In this document: piece by piece, positions 1 through 11,200 of the stretch
Layout of the letters: every line of letters begins with the position of its first letter
Position numbering within the stretch: position 1 is the stretch's first letter
From: Paramacrobiotus metropolitanus
Lineage: Eukaryota > Tardigrada > Eutardigrada > Parachela > Macrobiotidae
Assembly (NCBI RefSeq): GCF_019649055.1
Contig: NW_026570224.1
Span: forward strand, 1,178,001 to 1,242,000
Reading direction: 5' to 3'
Length of the DNA stretch: 64,000 nt
The notes under the pieces: model-generated
Seen by the model: the letters and a program-made list of their open reading frames with translations, nothing else
Told to the model about the DNA's origin: nothing
Databases searched by the model: none
Translations under genes and position numbers: made by a program

Positions 1-128
1 AACAAATTTCCACTTAGTGAAATACCAAAGCTGAATAGCCAAAGCCCGCAAATGTTGTAATTGCCATAATAGAAATAACGTAAGATGCACACAGATACGA
101 ATAAAAATGATGTACTGTATTCTTACAG
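1..128 (+). other. Intron of the CUB gene
   Basis: No open exon with usable splice sites was found before the acceptor TTACAG at 123-128. All three frames of 1-80 contain stops, so this is most simply the intron preceding the first visible CUB exon. Confidence 0.4.
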
Positions 129-1901
129 ATCGCTAAACTGCGACTTGTCGGACTCTGTCAAGATTTTCGTGGGCACCAACAGTCGGCCCACTTCCGATCC
201 CGGAAATCAGATCGGGGAATACTGTGGTCGCAAGCAACCTGAGGTAGTTATGGCCGTTGGACCAAGACCTTTGACCGTCTTGTTTACCGTACGGGCAAAG
301 GAAAATCCTAATATAAGCTCGGTGTACATGTTTAAAGCCAAGTACACATTCCTTAAGGATTATGGATTAAGCAAAACGATTGCACAACAAAACCGCACAG
401 CAGGTACGGACGTACTGGCGCTGATATTACAAAGCAGATGTTCTACAAAAGCGTTTGTTAGTAACTCGTGGTCAGTGTTGTGAGCATATATCACAATAAT
501 TTTAACGTTTTTGCGTACTTTATTCGCAGTGTTGCTGTCATCAGTAATCCATATTATACTACTTTGGATAATAACATTAAATTGCTTAGGATGTCATTTC
601 ATATATGATGGAAGGAGAGTGCCGGCCACTGGAACCTTTGAAAGGTAACTGATAATTTGATTTCGGCTTTTGACTAATTCGGATTCAAATTTCCCACGAT
701 TATATCACGTCCTTCTTTGTTGTATATTTCATTTGTTATTTATTGTTTGTGCTGCTTGCAGCCCAAATTTTGGAGGATATTATCCGTTTTCCACCAACTG
801 TATTTACACATTTAGATCATTTAACAATCAAAGCCTTCGACTGCGATTTAACACATTTGAAGTGGAAGGACAACAAGAGTAAGTCAGTTAAATGCGACTA
901 CATCAAATAGTAAAAATCCAAAAAAGTACATAAATGACGCAAGAAGCCAGAATACGTGGTTGGATATACTGTATTCTTTGCGCAACACGGAAACTCTCGT
1001 ATTCTGACTTATGTTTTTGCAATACTGTTGCGCAGTGGAATAAACTTGTGATTTATTTCCTATCGATTCACGACTGTATCAGCTGGCAATGTTCAAGCTT
1101 CCGTTTTATATTTGCAGTTGTCGACGATCGGATGACGATATATTGCAGATTAAAGAGGGCGAATATGACTGGAAAGAGTTTGCTGCTCCGGCCGAAGAGG
1201 ATCCGGCAAAACGGCAGTCCAACAGCCAGCTATATTGTGGCTACAAATCCCCACCGGAGCTCAATTCTAAGAGCAATGTTGTTAATGTAATTTTTAAATC
1301 CGGACAATGGCGGACGAAGCTTGGTTTCCAAGGGACTTACACCTTCTTCGGGCATCCAGGAATTTATCTCCCGGCTAGCTGTAAGAACTGTTTAACTTCC
1401 GAATTTCAGCAGAAATTTCACACCGGTACCGCATCTTACTCGATTGACAGTTCGCCATTTGCATAAGAAATTACTAACTTCACAAATGAATAAAACTCTA
1501 TGGAAGTATCTATTCAGTATCCATGTGCATCTTTTAGAAACCTTTGTTACACAAGGTACCGCAGTAGAACCCACCTAAACAATATCAACAATTGTTTGGG
1601 CGGGTTCTACAACAAGGAAGAAATCGCAATTGTTTCTTTTATTTAGGAAGAAACAATTGCGATTTCTTCCTAAACAATTTCTTTGTGTAGCATCAAATCA
1701 TAATATTGATGCTCATCCGTTAGAAAACTATTGACAAGTAAGTAATTTAATTCGAAAGCGAGGTTTTGGTGGCATTCGGTAAAGCTTGTACCGCTACCTA
1801 GGTTTAAAATTGTTATTTCAGCCTCTCGAAATGGATACGACATGGTTCTATTAACATCCTTCCTAATTGTTGTGCTGGTTCTGTGGAACGCGAACAAGTA
1901 A
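129..1901 (+). CDS. CUB-domain membrane-anchored protein (5' end outside window)
   Basis: Five exons join in phase: 129-403, 590-644, 762-878, 1118-1380 and 1822-1901. The product begins with the end of one CUB module (Cys, then YCGRKQP and the strand YMFKAKYTFL). A full CUB module follows: it opens with CHFIYDGRR, then PNFGGYYP, the CIYTF strand and a DDDILQI acidic stretch, and closes with YCGYKSP and GTYTFFG. The last exon encodes a short linker and a hydrophobic tail (MVLLTSFLIVVLVLW) before TAA, so the protein is probably extracellular and held by a C-terminal membrane segment or GPI-type signal. CUB modules bind ligands or proteins outside the cell; the substrate here is unknown. The start codon lies upstream of the window. 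The last intron (1381-1821) carries palindromes listed separately. It could be a neuropilin-, cubilin- or tolloid-related protein, but no protease or other domain is visible. Confidence 0.7.
1563..1671. repeat. Two adjacent hairpin-forming palindromes in an intron
   Basis: The first palindrome (about 1563-1610) has arms gtagaaccc and gggttctac and near-perfect pairing for about 20 bp. The second has perfect 24-bp arms, 1615-1638 and 1648-1671, around a 9-nt loop. Both sit in the last intron of the CUB gene. They could be a foldback element, a MITE remnant or a source of a hairpin RNA. No flanking gene signal or target-site duplication is clear. Confidence 0.75.
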
Positions 1902-4319
1902 CATGCTATCAAGAGTCAATTGCAAGATGACCATTCCACTCCGATGTCTGCACAATCCAATTTGCTGCGCTGAGCCGGCGTTGTGAAAAATTGATATCTG
2001 GTTAGCATTCCATCTGGTTGGTATCCCAAAGAGGATACAAAATCAAAGGTATTAGTATTCTTTTTGTGGACAAATCAAAAAGCATTTACAGCGCCACTCG
2101 GTTTTCCAAACCCGTTTGGTTGTCTGCTCTCTCTGATGCTCCTCTACGTTTCGGTCTCCTAATTTGATGCCTCATTATATATATATTTATACGTAGCCAA
2201 AGTTTTATCCTTTTGTCAAGTGTGTTTGAATAAGCATTTTCCCCCATTACGTTGATTGATTGTAAGTGGACTTCCCGGTGACAAAAGGGTGACTTCCCGT
2301 ATCTGATGGTTATACCAACAACGAACGCCCAAACGGATGTGTCACTGATGTGTGTCAGTCTTGTCATAAATTTTGTATGTGTTTTTGTATAAGTGTTTCC
2401 TGTCTCAAAATTGTCTGTGGTTTGTTCTGACAAATTCCAAGCTAATTTTGTAGAATAAAGTTTCATCGTTCTTCTTATAATACTAAGGCTTCAAAATAGT
2501 ACTCGTACGAGGAACAAACTGCAATAGCAAATAATTATCGGCTGCAGATACTTGCGACATTCAGGTAATGAGCTGATCATGAAGTTTATGTAGCCGATTT
2601 CGCTTAACCATTTACAAAACAAAACTTTTTTTATGTACCGATTAGCGCCAAAATTAAAAACTTGTAGCTGTATATATAACAGCTGTTGCAAACTTGTAGC
2701 TGTATATATAACAGCTGTATTGTAGCAGCCGCAAACATGTACTACTGCGCCGTGGAAAAGAAATTTATTCACATCTTTATAAATTTTCACAAAGTATGTC
2801 TTCTACGGCGGCTTGCTGTCTAGAGCTGGTGAATCCGTATGCTCGATTATATTCGTCACTTCTGTTAAAAGTGGGAATCTCTTTAAACTTGTCCTGTTTT
2901 GAATTTAATGGTATTTAATTGCTAGATGATTGGTAAAATAATACTGACGGGGCAACATTAAGAAATATATACAGTATAATATGTTATCGTTAGAGTGTTA
3001 ATCACATTCCGGCATTCTCGATCACGCACTTAAGGCCATTGGATGTGACACACGCTCGTAAAGGGATGGCCTTTAAAGGATACTCAAACTATCCAGTGTC
3101 CTTCAGCTGAATAGATGTTTGGATAATACGTTAGCTTCTGCGACTGTAATGTGCATCGATTTGTTGTCCTGTGTGTATGCTATCCAGCTCGGATCTCGTC
3201 CATTCTGGTGTTTATATATGGAGCGGGATATGGATGTTTGGCGGAGGATACGGGGCCGGAAGGAAATAGCTCAAATGCAGTAGCAAGCATTATAATAATT
3301 CTACGTTAGAGCCAGCAGCATCTGTTCCGATAGCTTTTAATTACTCTGACATCCGTTCAATTAACAATCCCGATACTTCCTCTTCAAACTCCGCGTGTGG
3401 TCACTTAGCGTAATCTTCCGATCATTGCCCGCGGACAGTTAGGTCGGAACCGTGAGAACTATTTCGTGCGTATCTGCTAGTTGGCGATTGTGTTCATAAA
3501 CACAAGAAAAACCGCTAAAAGTCGTTGCACGAGTATCATGATAATGGTGATACTGCACAGTAGAAATGGGTTGTTTTCGATAATATTTTTTCACATTATC
3601 AGCTTTAATTTTCAGAAATAAAACAAAACACATCCACAGTACTCATTTAAAAAATTTTAAATAATAGTTTAATTGCTTCAAGATTATAATTGTTTGGTTA
3701 ATTTGTGAAGCATCGGTGTATATTATTCTCTATTTCCGGGCCAAATGTACATAAATCGATCCACAATTCACGATCAGTTGTTAGTGTATAGTGTATACCT
3801 ATTTTACGCGTACAGTTAGTCGTGAATCAAGAGAATAATAATTATTCCGAATAATAATTTTTTGCTAGTTATTAGCAAATAGGATAATTTCTTTGGGTTA
3901 TATAATGTTACCATGGATGACCAAAATTCACTCAACAGATGAGTCACGTAGTTATTTAAATTGGGCTTCATAATAATGATTACTATATTTTTTAAATTAA
4001 TAATAATATTATGCTGTACGTCTTTGCAGTTCTGTAATTACATTAGTGAATAAGCAAGTACGTTACTAACAATAAATTGCATTAGTACACTGGTAGATTT
4101 TGTATCGTTAATAATGGTATTATTTTCATTCATGGTTTACAGAAGATTAGCAAGTACACGTGTCATATTGGCAACACTGTGCCTCTTGCAATTGTGCCTT
4201 AAAAGTCCGACCTCTACGGTTTTCTCACTTAAAAAACGCACTCGTAAAACATTACGCCCGTATCTAATCAAGCGAGTCCTTATTTGACGTTTCCGGTCGT
4301 CATTCGCTTCCGTGCTTCC
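1902..4319. other. Intergenic region with weak coding-like stretches
   Basis: No gene could be assembled. An AATAAA at 2454-2459 could serve the CUB gene. A 32-bp-period tandem repeat lies at 2658-2718. Between 2797 and 3410 several short open stretches look protein-like but do not join by convincing splice sites: an ATG frame at 2797 beginning MSSTAACC, a minus-strand stretch ending near 3015 in CVIENAGM and a Ser/Asn-rich stretch at about 3282-3410. They may be exons of an unrecognised gene or chance. From 3640 to 4280 the sequence is AT-rich with no coding signal. Confidence 0.4.
2658..2718. repeat. Tandem repeat, two copies, period 32 bp
   Basis: A 29-bp unit at 2658-2686 recurs exactly at 2690-2718. 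Each copy contains a quasi-palindrome, agctgt...acagct, around a TATATA core. Confidence 0.8.
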
Positions 4320-5585
4320 ATGGCCGTCAAAGACACGCACCTGCAGCCAATCGTGGAATCAGGCACGGAAAACCCCTTAGTCCGGCAACAGCAAAAAATC
4401 ACTTTTGACATTCTGAAGGATCTGTATGAACGACAGCTGATTTACAGCGACCAAGTGGAGGATTTACGGCGTCGTCTGTACACACAGGACGCAGAAGAAC
4501 AGACCCGCTATTCGGATGTGGAAGATAGTATGCAGAAAACCACGCAGACCTATGACGAACAGGAAAGAATTATCGAAATTGCGGATTATGTCTCGGAGGA
4601 GCAGGAAATCATAAAGCTGTTGGAGGATTTCGAAACTGAGCAAGAACGCGAGAATATGCTGATTTATTTGTCTAACATCATTGACCGTCGAATGGAGAAG
4701 ATCTTCAGTCGAGCGCAATATCTGCGCTCCAGTATGGAAAAGCGCCAGTATGACTATTACTGTAGCTATAAATTCGCTAAAATGATCAAAACTTACGCCG
4801 GCTCTTACACGCATTTTGGCGCGCGGGCCGCCGATTTTTTCTCCGCCGTTTTTCAGACCTTTCTTATGTTGGTCGTACGGGCGATCCTGATCTTACGCGT
4901 TTTATCGGCTTATTTCGATAATTACAGTGGATGCCGGACAGCGCTGTTTTGTGTGATCATGATCACCGTATCAGTGAATATGTATCTGCAGCGTCAGCTG
5001 TGGGATTTGACCTTCTTAGGTAAAATCTTCCGTTTATTCCAGCGAATTATCATGAGACTGGATTTACTGATAATGCCGGCCATAATGCGCCTGTTACAGT
5101 GGCCGTTGGGTGTGTCATTAGCAGCGGCGGAACTGCTGGTTGGGATGGGGGAAAGTGGGTTAAGATTGATCAGCAGGAGATTTGCGGCGACGCAGATTGT
5201 CAGTAAAGTGCTAAGTGTAGCCCACTGGCTACAGAACAACACACTCGGCCGCATAGTGGGGCCGGATAGCGCTCTTTTCCGCTGTGCCAGCGCACTGTGG
5301 TCAATGATTGATTATGTGTTATGTCCATTTTGCTCCACCTGGGAGGGCAGTGTGGTGAAAAGTAGCCTCTGTGTGTATGCTGCCGATGGGCGCGGAAAAA
5401 ACTGCGCCAACTGGTTTGACATAATAAACACGGCACTGCATGATGTTATGGCGTGGCTAGCACGCGGGCTAATAATGTTAGGCTGGACAGTGTTACCGTG
5501 GAATTGGTGGCAGTTTTTCGATCATGTCGAGGATGGGCTTGTCAAGTTTAAACGCAATGTACTCGATGCATATGCAAATGATTAA
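4320..5585 (+). CDS. Intronless multi-pass membrane protein with N-terminal coiled coil, unknown family
   Basis: A single uninterrupted frame of 421 codons starts at ATG 4320, in a favourable context (TTCCATGG). The frame stays open upstream to 4284, but only with a TTG. The first 150 residues are charged and heptad-like (for example LKDLYERQLIY, DQVEDLRRRLY), suggesting a coiled coil. After that come hydrophobic segments: LMLVVRAILILRVL, ALFCVIMITVSV, an Ala/Leu-rich stretch near LGVSLAAAELL and a Trp-rich one near the C-terminus (LGWTVLPWNWW). An organelle or ER membrane protein is likely, but I recognise no family and assign no function. Absence of introns is unlike almost every neighbour and could mean retroposition. 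An exact partial copy follows immediately. Confidence 0.7.
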   Translation: MAVKDTHLQPIVESGTENPLVRQQQKITFDILKDLYERQLIYSDQVEDLRRRLYTQDAEEQTRYSDVEDSMQKTTQTYDEQERIIEIADYVSEEQEIIKLLEDFETEQERENMLIYLSNIIDRRMEKIFSRAQYLRSSMEKRQYDYYCSYKFAKMIKTYAGSYTHFGARAADFFSAVFQTFLMLVVRAILILRVLSAYFDNYSGCRTALFCVIMITVSVNMYLQRQLWDLTFLGKIFRLFQRIIMRLDLLIMPAIMRLLQWPLGVSLAAAELLVGMGESGLRLISRRFAATQIVSKVLSVAHWLQNNTLGRIVGPDSALFRCASALWSMIDYVLCPFCSTWEGSVVKSSLCVYAADGRGKNCANWFDIINTALHDVMAWLARGLIMLGWTVLPWNWWQFFDHVEDGLVKFKRNVLDAYAND

Positions 5586-5602
5586 AATCATATTTGGGTC
5601 AG
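4625..5602 (+). repeat. 978-bp tandem duplication, copy 1
   Basis: The segment from the middle of the membrane-protein gene to 17 bp past its stop is repeated at 5611-6588 (offset 986 bp). The translations are identical, and I saw no nucleotide difference by eye. Confidence 0.9.
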
Positions 5603-5610
5603 GAAAGCTT

Positions 5611-6588
5611 GGATTTCGAAACTGAGCAAGAACGCGAGAATATGCTGATTTATTTGTCTAACATCATTGACCGTCGAATGGAGAAGATCTTCAGTCGAGC
5701 GCAATATCTGCGCTCCAGTATGGAAAAGCGCCAGTATGACTATTACTGTAGCTATAAATTCGCTAAAATGATCAAAACTTACGCCGGCTCTTACACGCAT
5801 TTTGGCGCGCGGGCCGCCGATTTTTTCTCCGCCGTTTTTCAGACCTTTCTTATGTTGGTCGTACGGGCGATCCTGATCTTACGCGTTTTATCGGCTTATT
5901 TCGATAATTACAGTGGATGCCGGACAGCGCTGTTTTGTGTGATCATGATCACCGTATCAGTGAATATGTATCTGCAGCGTCAGCTGTGGGATTTGACCTT
6001 CTTAGGTAAAATCTTCCGTTTATTCCAGCGAATTATCATGAGACTGGATTTACTGATAATGCCGGCCATAATGCGCCTGTTACAGTGGCCGTTGGGTGTG
6101 TCATTAGCAGCGGCGGAACTGCTGGTTGGGATGGGGGAAAGTGGGTTAAGATTGATCAGCAGGAGATTTGCGGCGACGCAGATTGTCAGTAAAGTGCTAA
6201 GTGTAGCCCACTGGCTACAGAACAACACACTCGGCCGCATAGTGGGGCCGGATAGCGCTCTTTTCCGCTGTGCCAGCGCACTGTGGTCAATGATTGATTA
6301 TGTGTTATGTCCATTTTGCTCCACCTGGGAGGGCAGTGTGGTGAAAAGTAGCCTCTGTGTGTATGCTGCCGATGGGCGCGGAAAAAACTGCGCCAACTGG
6401 TTTGACATAATAAACACGGCACTGCATGATGTTATGGCGTGGCTAGCACGCGGGCTAATAATGTTAGGCTGGACAGTGTTACCGTGGAATTGGTGGCAGT
6501 TTTTCGATCATGTCGAGGATGGGCTTGTCAAGTTTAAACGCAATGTACTCGATGCATATGCAAATGATTAAAATCATATTTGGGTCAG
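5611..6588 (+). pseudogene. 978-bp tandem duplication, copy 2: 5'-truncated copy of the membrane-protein gene
   Basis: This copy encodes the same amino acids as residues about 103 to 421 of the gene at 4320-5585, ending at the TAA at 6569-6571. It lacks the N-terminal coiled-coil part and the promoter region. The first ATG in frame is internal (MLIYLSN). The two copies are separated by 8 bp (gaaagctt), and a similar aaagctt follows the second. It is either a very recent tandem duplication that left a non-functional 3' fragment, or an assembly duplication. It would be expressed only as read-through or from the internal ATG. Confidence 0.75.
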
Positions 6589-8275
6589 TTAAAGCTTGCT
6601 TGACGTCCCACGGGATCATCGCCTCATCTAACACAACTCGTGCGCCCCGGCCACACACACAAAAGGCAAACCAAATCCACTGGCATATTAAACTTTTTCT
6701 CTCCTGATCTTAATTGCGTTTTCCATGATTCACTTCTTTTTCCCCGTCAGATGCCCTATGTGTAACCGAGGATTTAATATGACGCTAAGATCAATATGGC
6801 AGCTGTATATTATTCACTACCATGGTAATTTCACCTTGCAGCTGTTTAATCATAGCTTCTTCAAGATCCTTTCTTCGCCAGCGCCAGCACCGAGCCGGCA
6901 CTATCTTCCGCATGAAATCGCACGTTGCAGATGCCACAAAAGCCCAAAGCTATCCATAGGGTAACATCTGATGCGGCCTCACACGGAAGTCGGCGTAATC
7001 ATGGTCTTCATAGATTTTGTTGCGCTCTGATATGTTTAAATCAAAAATTTTAATCGATGAAAAGTTACTGCACAGGTAGATATTACGAGTATTTTTTAAA
7101 TAGTAGTAAACTAAAATATAAGTACGAGTACGGATAGTGCGATATATTTCACGTTTTGGACTCTTGACTGTTGCGTACAACGAAACCTCATCTACGGAGA
7201 TACTGTACAACTCCGCAGCAGTTCAATCAAAGCTTTAGTTCCAATAGTCAGTGTACAAGTACACAGAGTCCAGAGGCCCAGAGCTATCCGTGGCATGTGA
7301 TTCAAGCCGCGAACGGACATCCCGAGTTTAACGTCGAAACCAAACGTAATTCCGCTTCGAATTAATTCCAGTTTGCAATTAATATGGAGCCCAGTATATA
7401 AGCCAACATGCCAATGCCAGTTAGTTTAAATCAATCAGAACATGCAGCCGATTTCCTGTATCATACATACACGGAGTTCAACGGACAGATTATTAATGGT
7501 TCAGTTAACTACTACCATCGTTGTTGTCGGCAAGATAATTTCAAAGGATCCTGAATTGTTGGATACAATAGATCCAAATTATTTGTGGTTTTAGACCGAA
7601 GTTCGGCGCCCAGTACTCGATAAAGTGATTAGTAAATGCGATAGTTCAGCGCTGTCACAAACTGTGGTACCCAGAATTATCGCCAAAATAGTTTAATGGA
7701 TCACTAGATTCATTACTATACGTATCAACCGCAAAGCAGCGGTACAACGATATTCGCTGAAACGACATTATTTATCGACGCAGTTATTCAGCGCGGTCCG
7801 CAAACCAAAAACAGCAATACCATAAAATTCTAAAACATTTGTCGATTTTTGAAGGAGGTAAAAGCGGTAATTCATTTACAAAAAGCGTACGTAACTACGT
7901 ATTCTTTTTGCACGTCGATGAACATCTCAATTCTCACTCCACGCTAGTAAAATGTACGTAAACGGTAAATGAAACCGATTTACGGTAAATGAAACCGAAT
8001 GTCAACTGACGCCTGACGGTAATTTATACGGTGATGCTGTATTGGTAATTAAGGTACTCACAAAACGCTCACAAAACCGCAAAAATCCACAAGCAAAGTC
8101 CAAAGTAAACAGATAAAAATTTACAAATCCGTCCAGAATATTAGAATTTCTGTCACACCATTCCTTGCTACTAAGCCAACCAAACTTTCCCTGAACTTAA
8201 TAAATAAAAAAACAACTAACTCGCTCATTTAGGTACACAAACAAATACTAAAAACAAGCGACAAAAAAAACAACG
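6589..8275. other. Intergenic region without a supported gene
   Basis: No splice-consistent gene was found. Two short plus-strand frames look protein-like: one ending at 7365 that contains EAQSYPWHV, and an ATG frame at 7408-7551 beginning MPMPVSLNQ. Both lie close to a TATATAAG at about 7394, but neither has homology I recognise or neighbouring exons. The last 300 bp before 8276 are AT-rich and probably the 3' flank of E(z). Confidence 0.4.
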
Positions 8276-11200
8276 TTACTTTCGCGCTCCCAACTCCTTC
8301 TTCAAACTTCCGGATCCTGAACCAGTCAAGCTTGGTTCATGGGAAGACATTTCCGGTGAATCCAAAATCACACCCGGCACCGTGCCGCACACGGCCTGCT
8401 CGGCGCGCTGAGCCAAGGAGCTCAGAAAGGCCATTCGCGAACTAAACTGTGAGGGATCCTTCAGACAGTCCTCATAAGAAGGATACTTCATTCGATAAGC
8501 AGCTTTAACGGCATCGGCGCCCAACGCTTTTCCTTCAGCATCCTCGCCCACAACCACCGGTCGCAACACCGACGGCTCAATTAAGTCAAACCCTTTCATA
8601 ATGCTCTGCAGCTCTTTATTGTTTTCCTCTTCATCGTCACTGTTCTCGCAAGCCATCGTTGCTTTCAGCAAACGCACCTTTACTGGCATCTCGCGGAACT
8701 GTATATTTTGTTTACTTACTTTATTACCGCTTTTTCCTCCTTTTTTTGGCCGGGGTGTCCGCATCTGGCGCGTTTCCATGTTTTGTACGATGCAAGCAAT
8801 TCGGAAGTCTTGGTTTCCATTTTGAGCGGCTTTCGCTTTCGCTGGCTCAATTTGGACAAACTTCAACGATTCCGCACTATAGCTGTAGTCAAAAAACAAC
8901 TCTTCCCCGGCTAGCAAATCCCTTCTCGCAAAAATTCCGATCCGATTTTCTCCCTGCACGCGAAATATCTCCGGATAGCAATTGGGACTAAGCTTCGAAT
9001 GATTGGCATAACGAATTTTATTTCCCTTCCGCGCCGCATCCACCACACACTCCACATTCAAATCAAACAGGTAGCTCACTTTAATTTGATCGTAAAGTTT
9101 CCCACGGCGCTCTGCTTCCTCTTGACTGATCACTTCCCCTGTGTACTCCATGATAAATTCCCCGGTTTTGGCATCTTCCATGATAAAAGCTCCCCATCCG
9201 TGGATATCTGACGGGCCGCATTTAACCCTTTTCTTCGAATTAAACAAAATGGCGGTATTCTTACAACATCCGCCTTTGGCCAGTTTGGCCTGACAACGAC
9301 ATAGTTCCGGGTCACATTCGCGGCGGGCCACATAACACGGACAGCGGTTATTTCTGCAATCTCCCACACAGTTGCAGCCCGGAAAACGATTGGCGCAATT
9401 CGACGGGCAATCACAATACCGTTCGCAGTAGGTGCGCCGATCGACACATGTGCAAATTTCTTCATCATCACAGCTAACATTCGCCCCGTGGTTACAGGGA
9501 ATATACTGGAAATGGCGCACGTGGCCCTCCTTCATCAAATCCTGGCGCATTCGGCGACCGGCTGGCGCGCTGGCGAAGCGTCGAGCGGCCTTTTGTCTTG
9601 CACGAGCGCGTCTTTGAATTCCTGCGAAAAAATAATAACCAGCTCAAAACTGTGCGCACCAACTGGCAAGTCTAAAACGTGATTACCGTGCACATGTGGC
9701 ACATGGTTATCATACGATTTATAACGAACATTAAACGCTGTGTTATCAGAAATATCAACTCAGGACTGATGCGGGAAATCACAAAAATCAAATTCGCTGC
9801 GCGTGGTTTCAAAATTAGACCGTAACTATGACATAAAATTTTACCATTAGTCTCGTCATATTCCGCCTCGTCAGGTGACATTAGCAATTCCCGGATGGCG
9901 TCGTGCGTGAACTGACACGGTCGATCGACAACAACGGCCAAATCACAGTAACTATAGCTTTGTTCATCGCCCTCCGTCATAAAAGTCTTTAGAATAGCCT
10001 TGTCGGCTAATGTCAGCGGCGCACAATCGGACAGCGGAATTGCGGTTTTCGTTGGCTTATTCTGGTGACAATGGTCACCACAGGGATTGCTAGCCAAACT
10101 GGGGGGAACCAGCGGATACACTTCCGCATTACGACTACTTTTATATGGATGCTCCAAGCAGTCATACCGGAAACAGCGCGTACAAAGGATTCGATTGATG
10201 GAGTCAATAAAGCGGGAGACTGTGGGGGGCTTGCCGGTCTCCGCACCCAGATTGTGCAGGTATGTGTGTCGCGGTTGGCCCAAGGAGCGATAATACCGAT
10301 GCATGACACCAACAGGTGTTTCCGTACCCCCGAACGCTTCACTTATGGCATGAAAGACTTTTTCCGGAATGTTCTGTTGTTGAGGTCCATTTGAAGACGT
10401 GCTAGGTTCCTACACAAATTCCATTACTGATTTATTTGTATGCATTCGGTTGATTGACGTGTCAGATTTTACTGCTGTAGAAAGGGATAAAAAAGAGTAC
10501 ATGCAAGATTTAAATAAAACCATAGTAAAACGTCAACAAAATTCCCAAAATTCGTTAACAAAACTAATCATTTACGGTCAAATTAAAGAGTAAAATTGAA
10601 TCCTCGATTACTGTTAATGAGTTTTTCTCAAGCAATTTCCGAGCATGCAACAAAAGTTTATTTAAATCAGATATACCTTCAGTGTATGTTCATTCACTGA
10701 TTCCACGATTTCCTTGATCCATTTGTCACTCAAAAACAGATTTCTCGTGCGGCGACATTCCACAGTTTGAGCCGTTTTCACGTACTGTTTTTCGTACTCT
10801 TTTATAAACTTACTATCCAGCTGATCTACAGCAGGACAAGCGAACACTTTCTCGTCTTCAACAACCTCATTCCGCGGCAAGGAAGACCAGGCGAAATATC
10901 CAGGCAGCTTTTCAATCAACGGCAATTCACGGGCTGGCCCGCATTCTGAATCCACTGTTTTGCCTAACCAAACCATTCTGACATGAGACGAATCATGCGA
11001 ATCTCAACAGACAACATCTGTTACAGACACTACAGAAGCTTTCGAAGACGATGATGTTAAAAACAGTTGACTAATTGGGCGCCCTAATTTCAAAATGCGT
11101 CTTGGCAAACCGCCAAAAATTTGGCGGACTTTTCAGAAAAACGTAAAACACAGGCATTCTGGTGAAAAAAAATAAAACAAACTTCGTCGCTTCTCTTGAA

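Noticed and set aside
2086-2466. 126-codon minus-strand frame
   Set aside because: No recognisable motif, no splice context and unremarkable composition.
4284-4319. Upstream extension of the membrane-protein frame from 4284
   Set aside because: It begins with TTG, not ATG, and the ATG at 4320 has a good context.
4464-5436. Long minus-strand frames opposite the membrane-protein gene and its copy
   Set aside because: Antisense shadows of a longer, better-formed plus-strand frame; repeated only because the DNA is duplicated.
8601-9682. Plus-strand frames opposite E(z)
   Set aside because: They overlap the SET and CXC coding exons, which are clearly on the minus strand.
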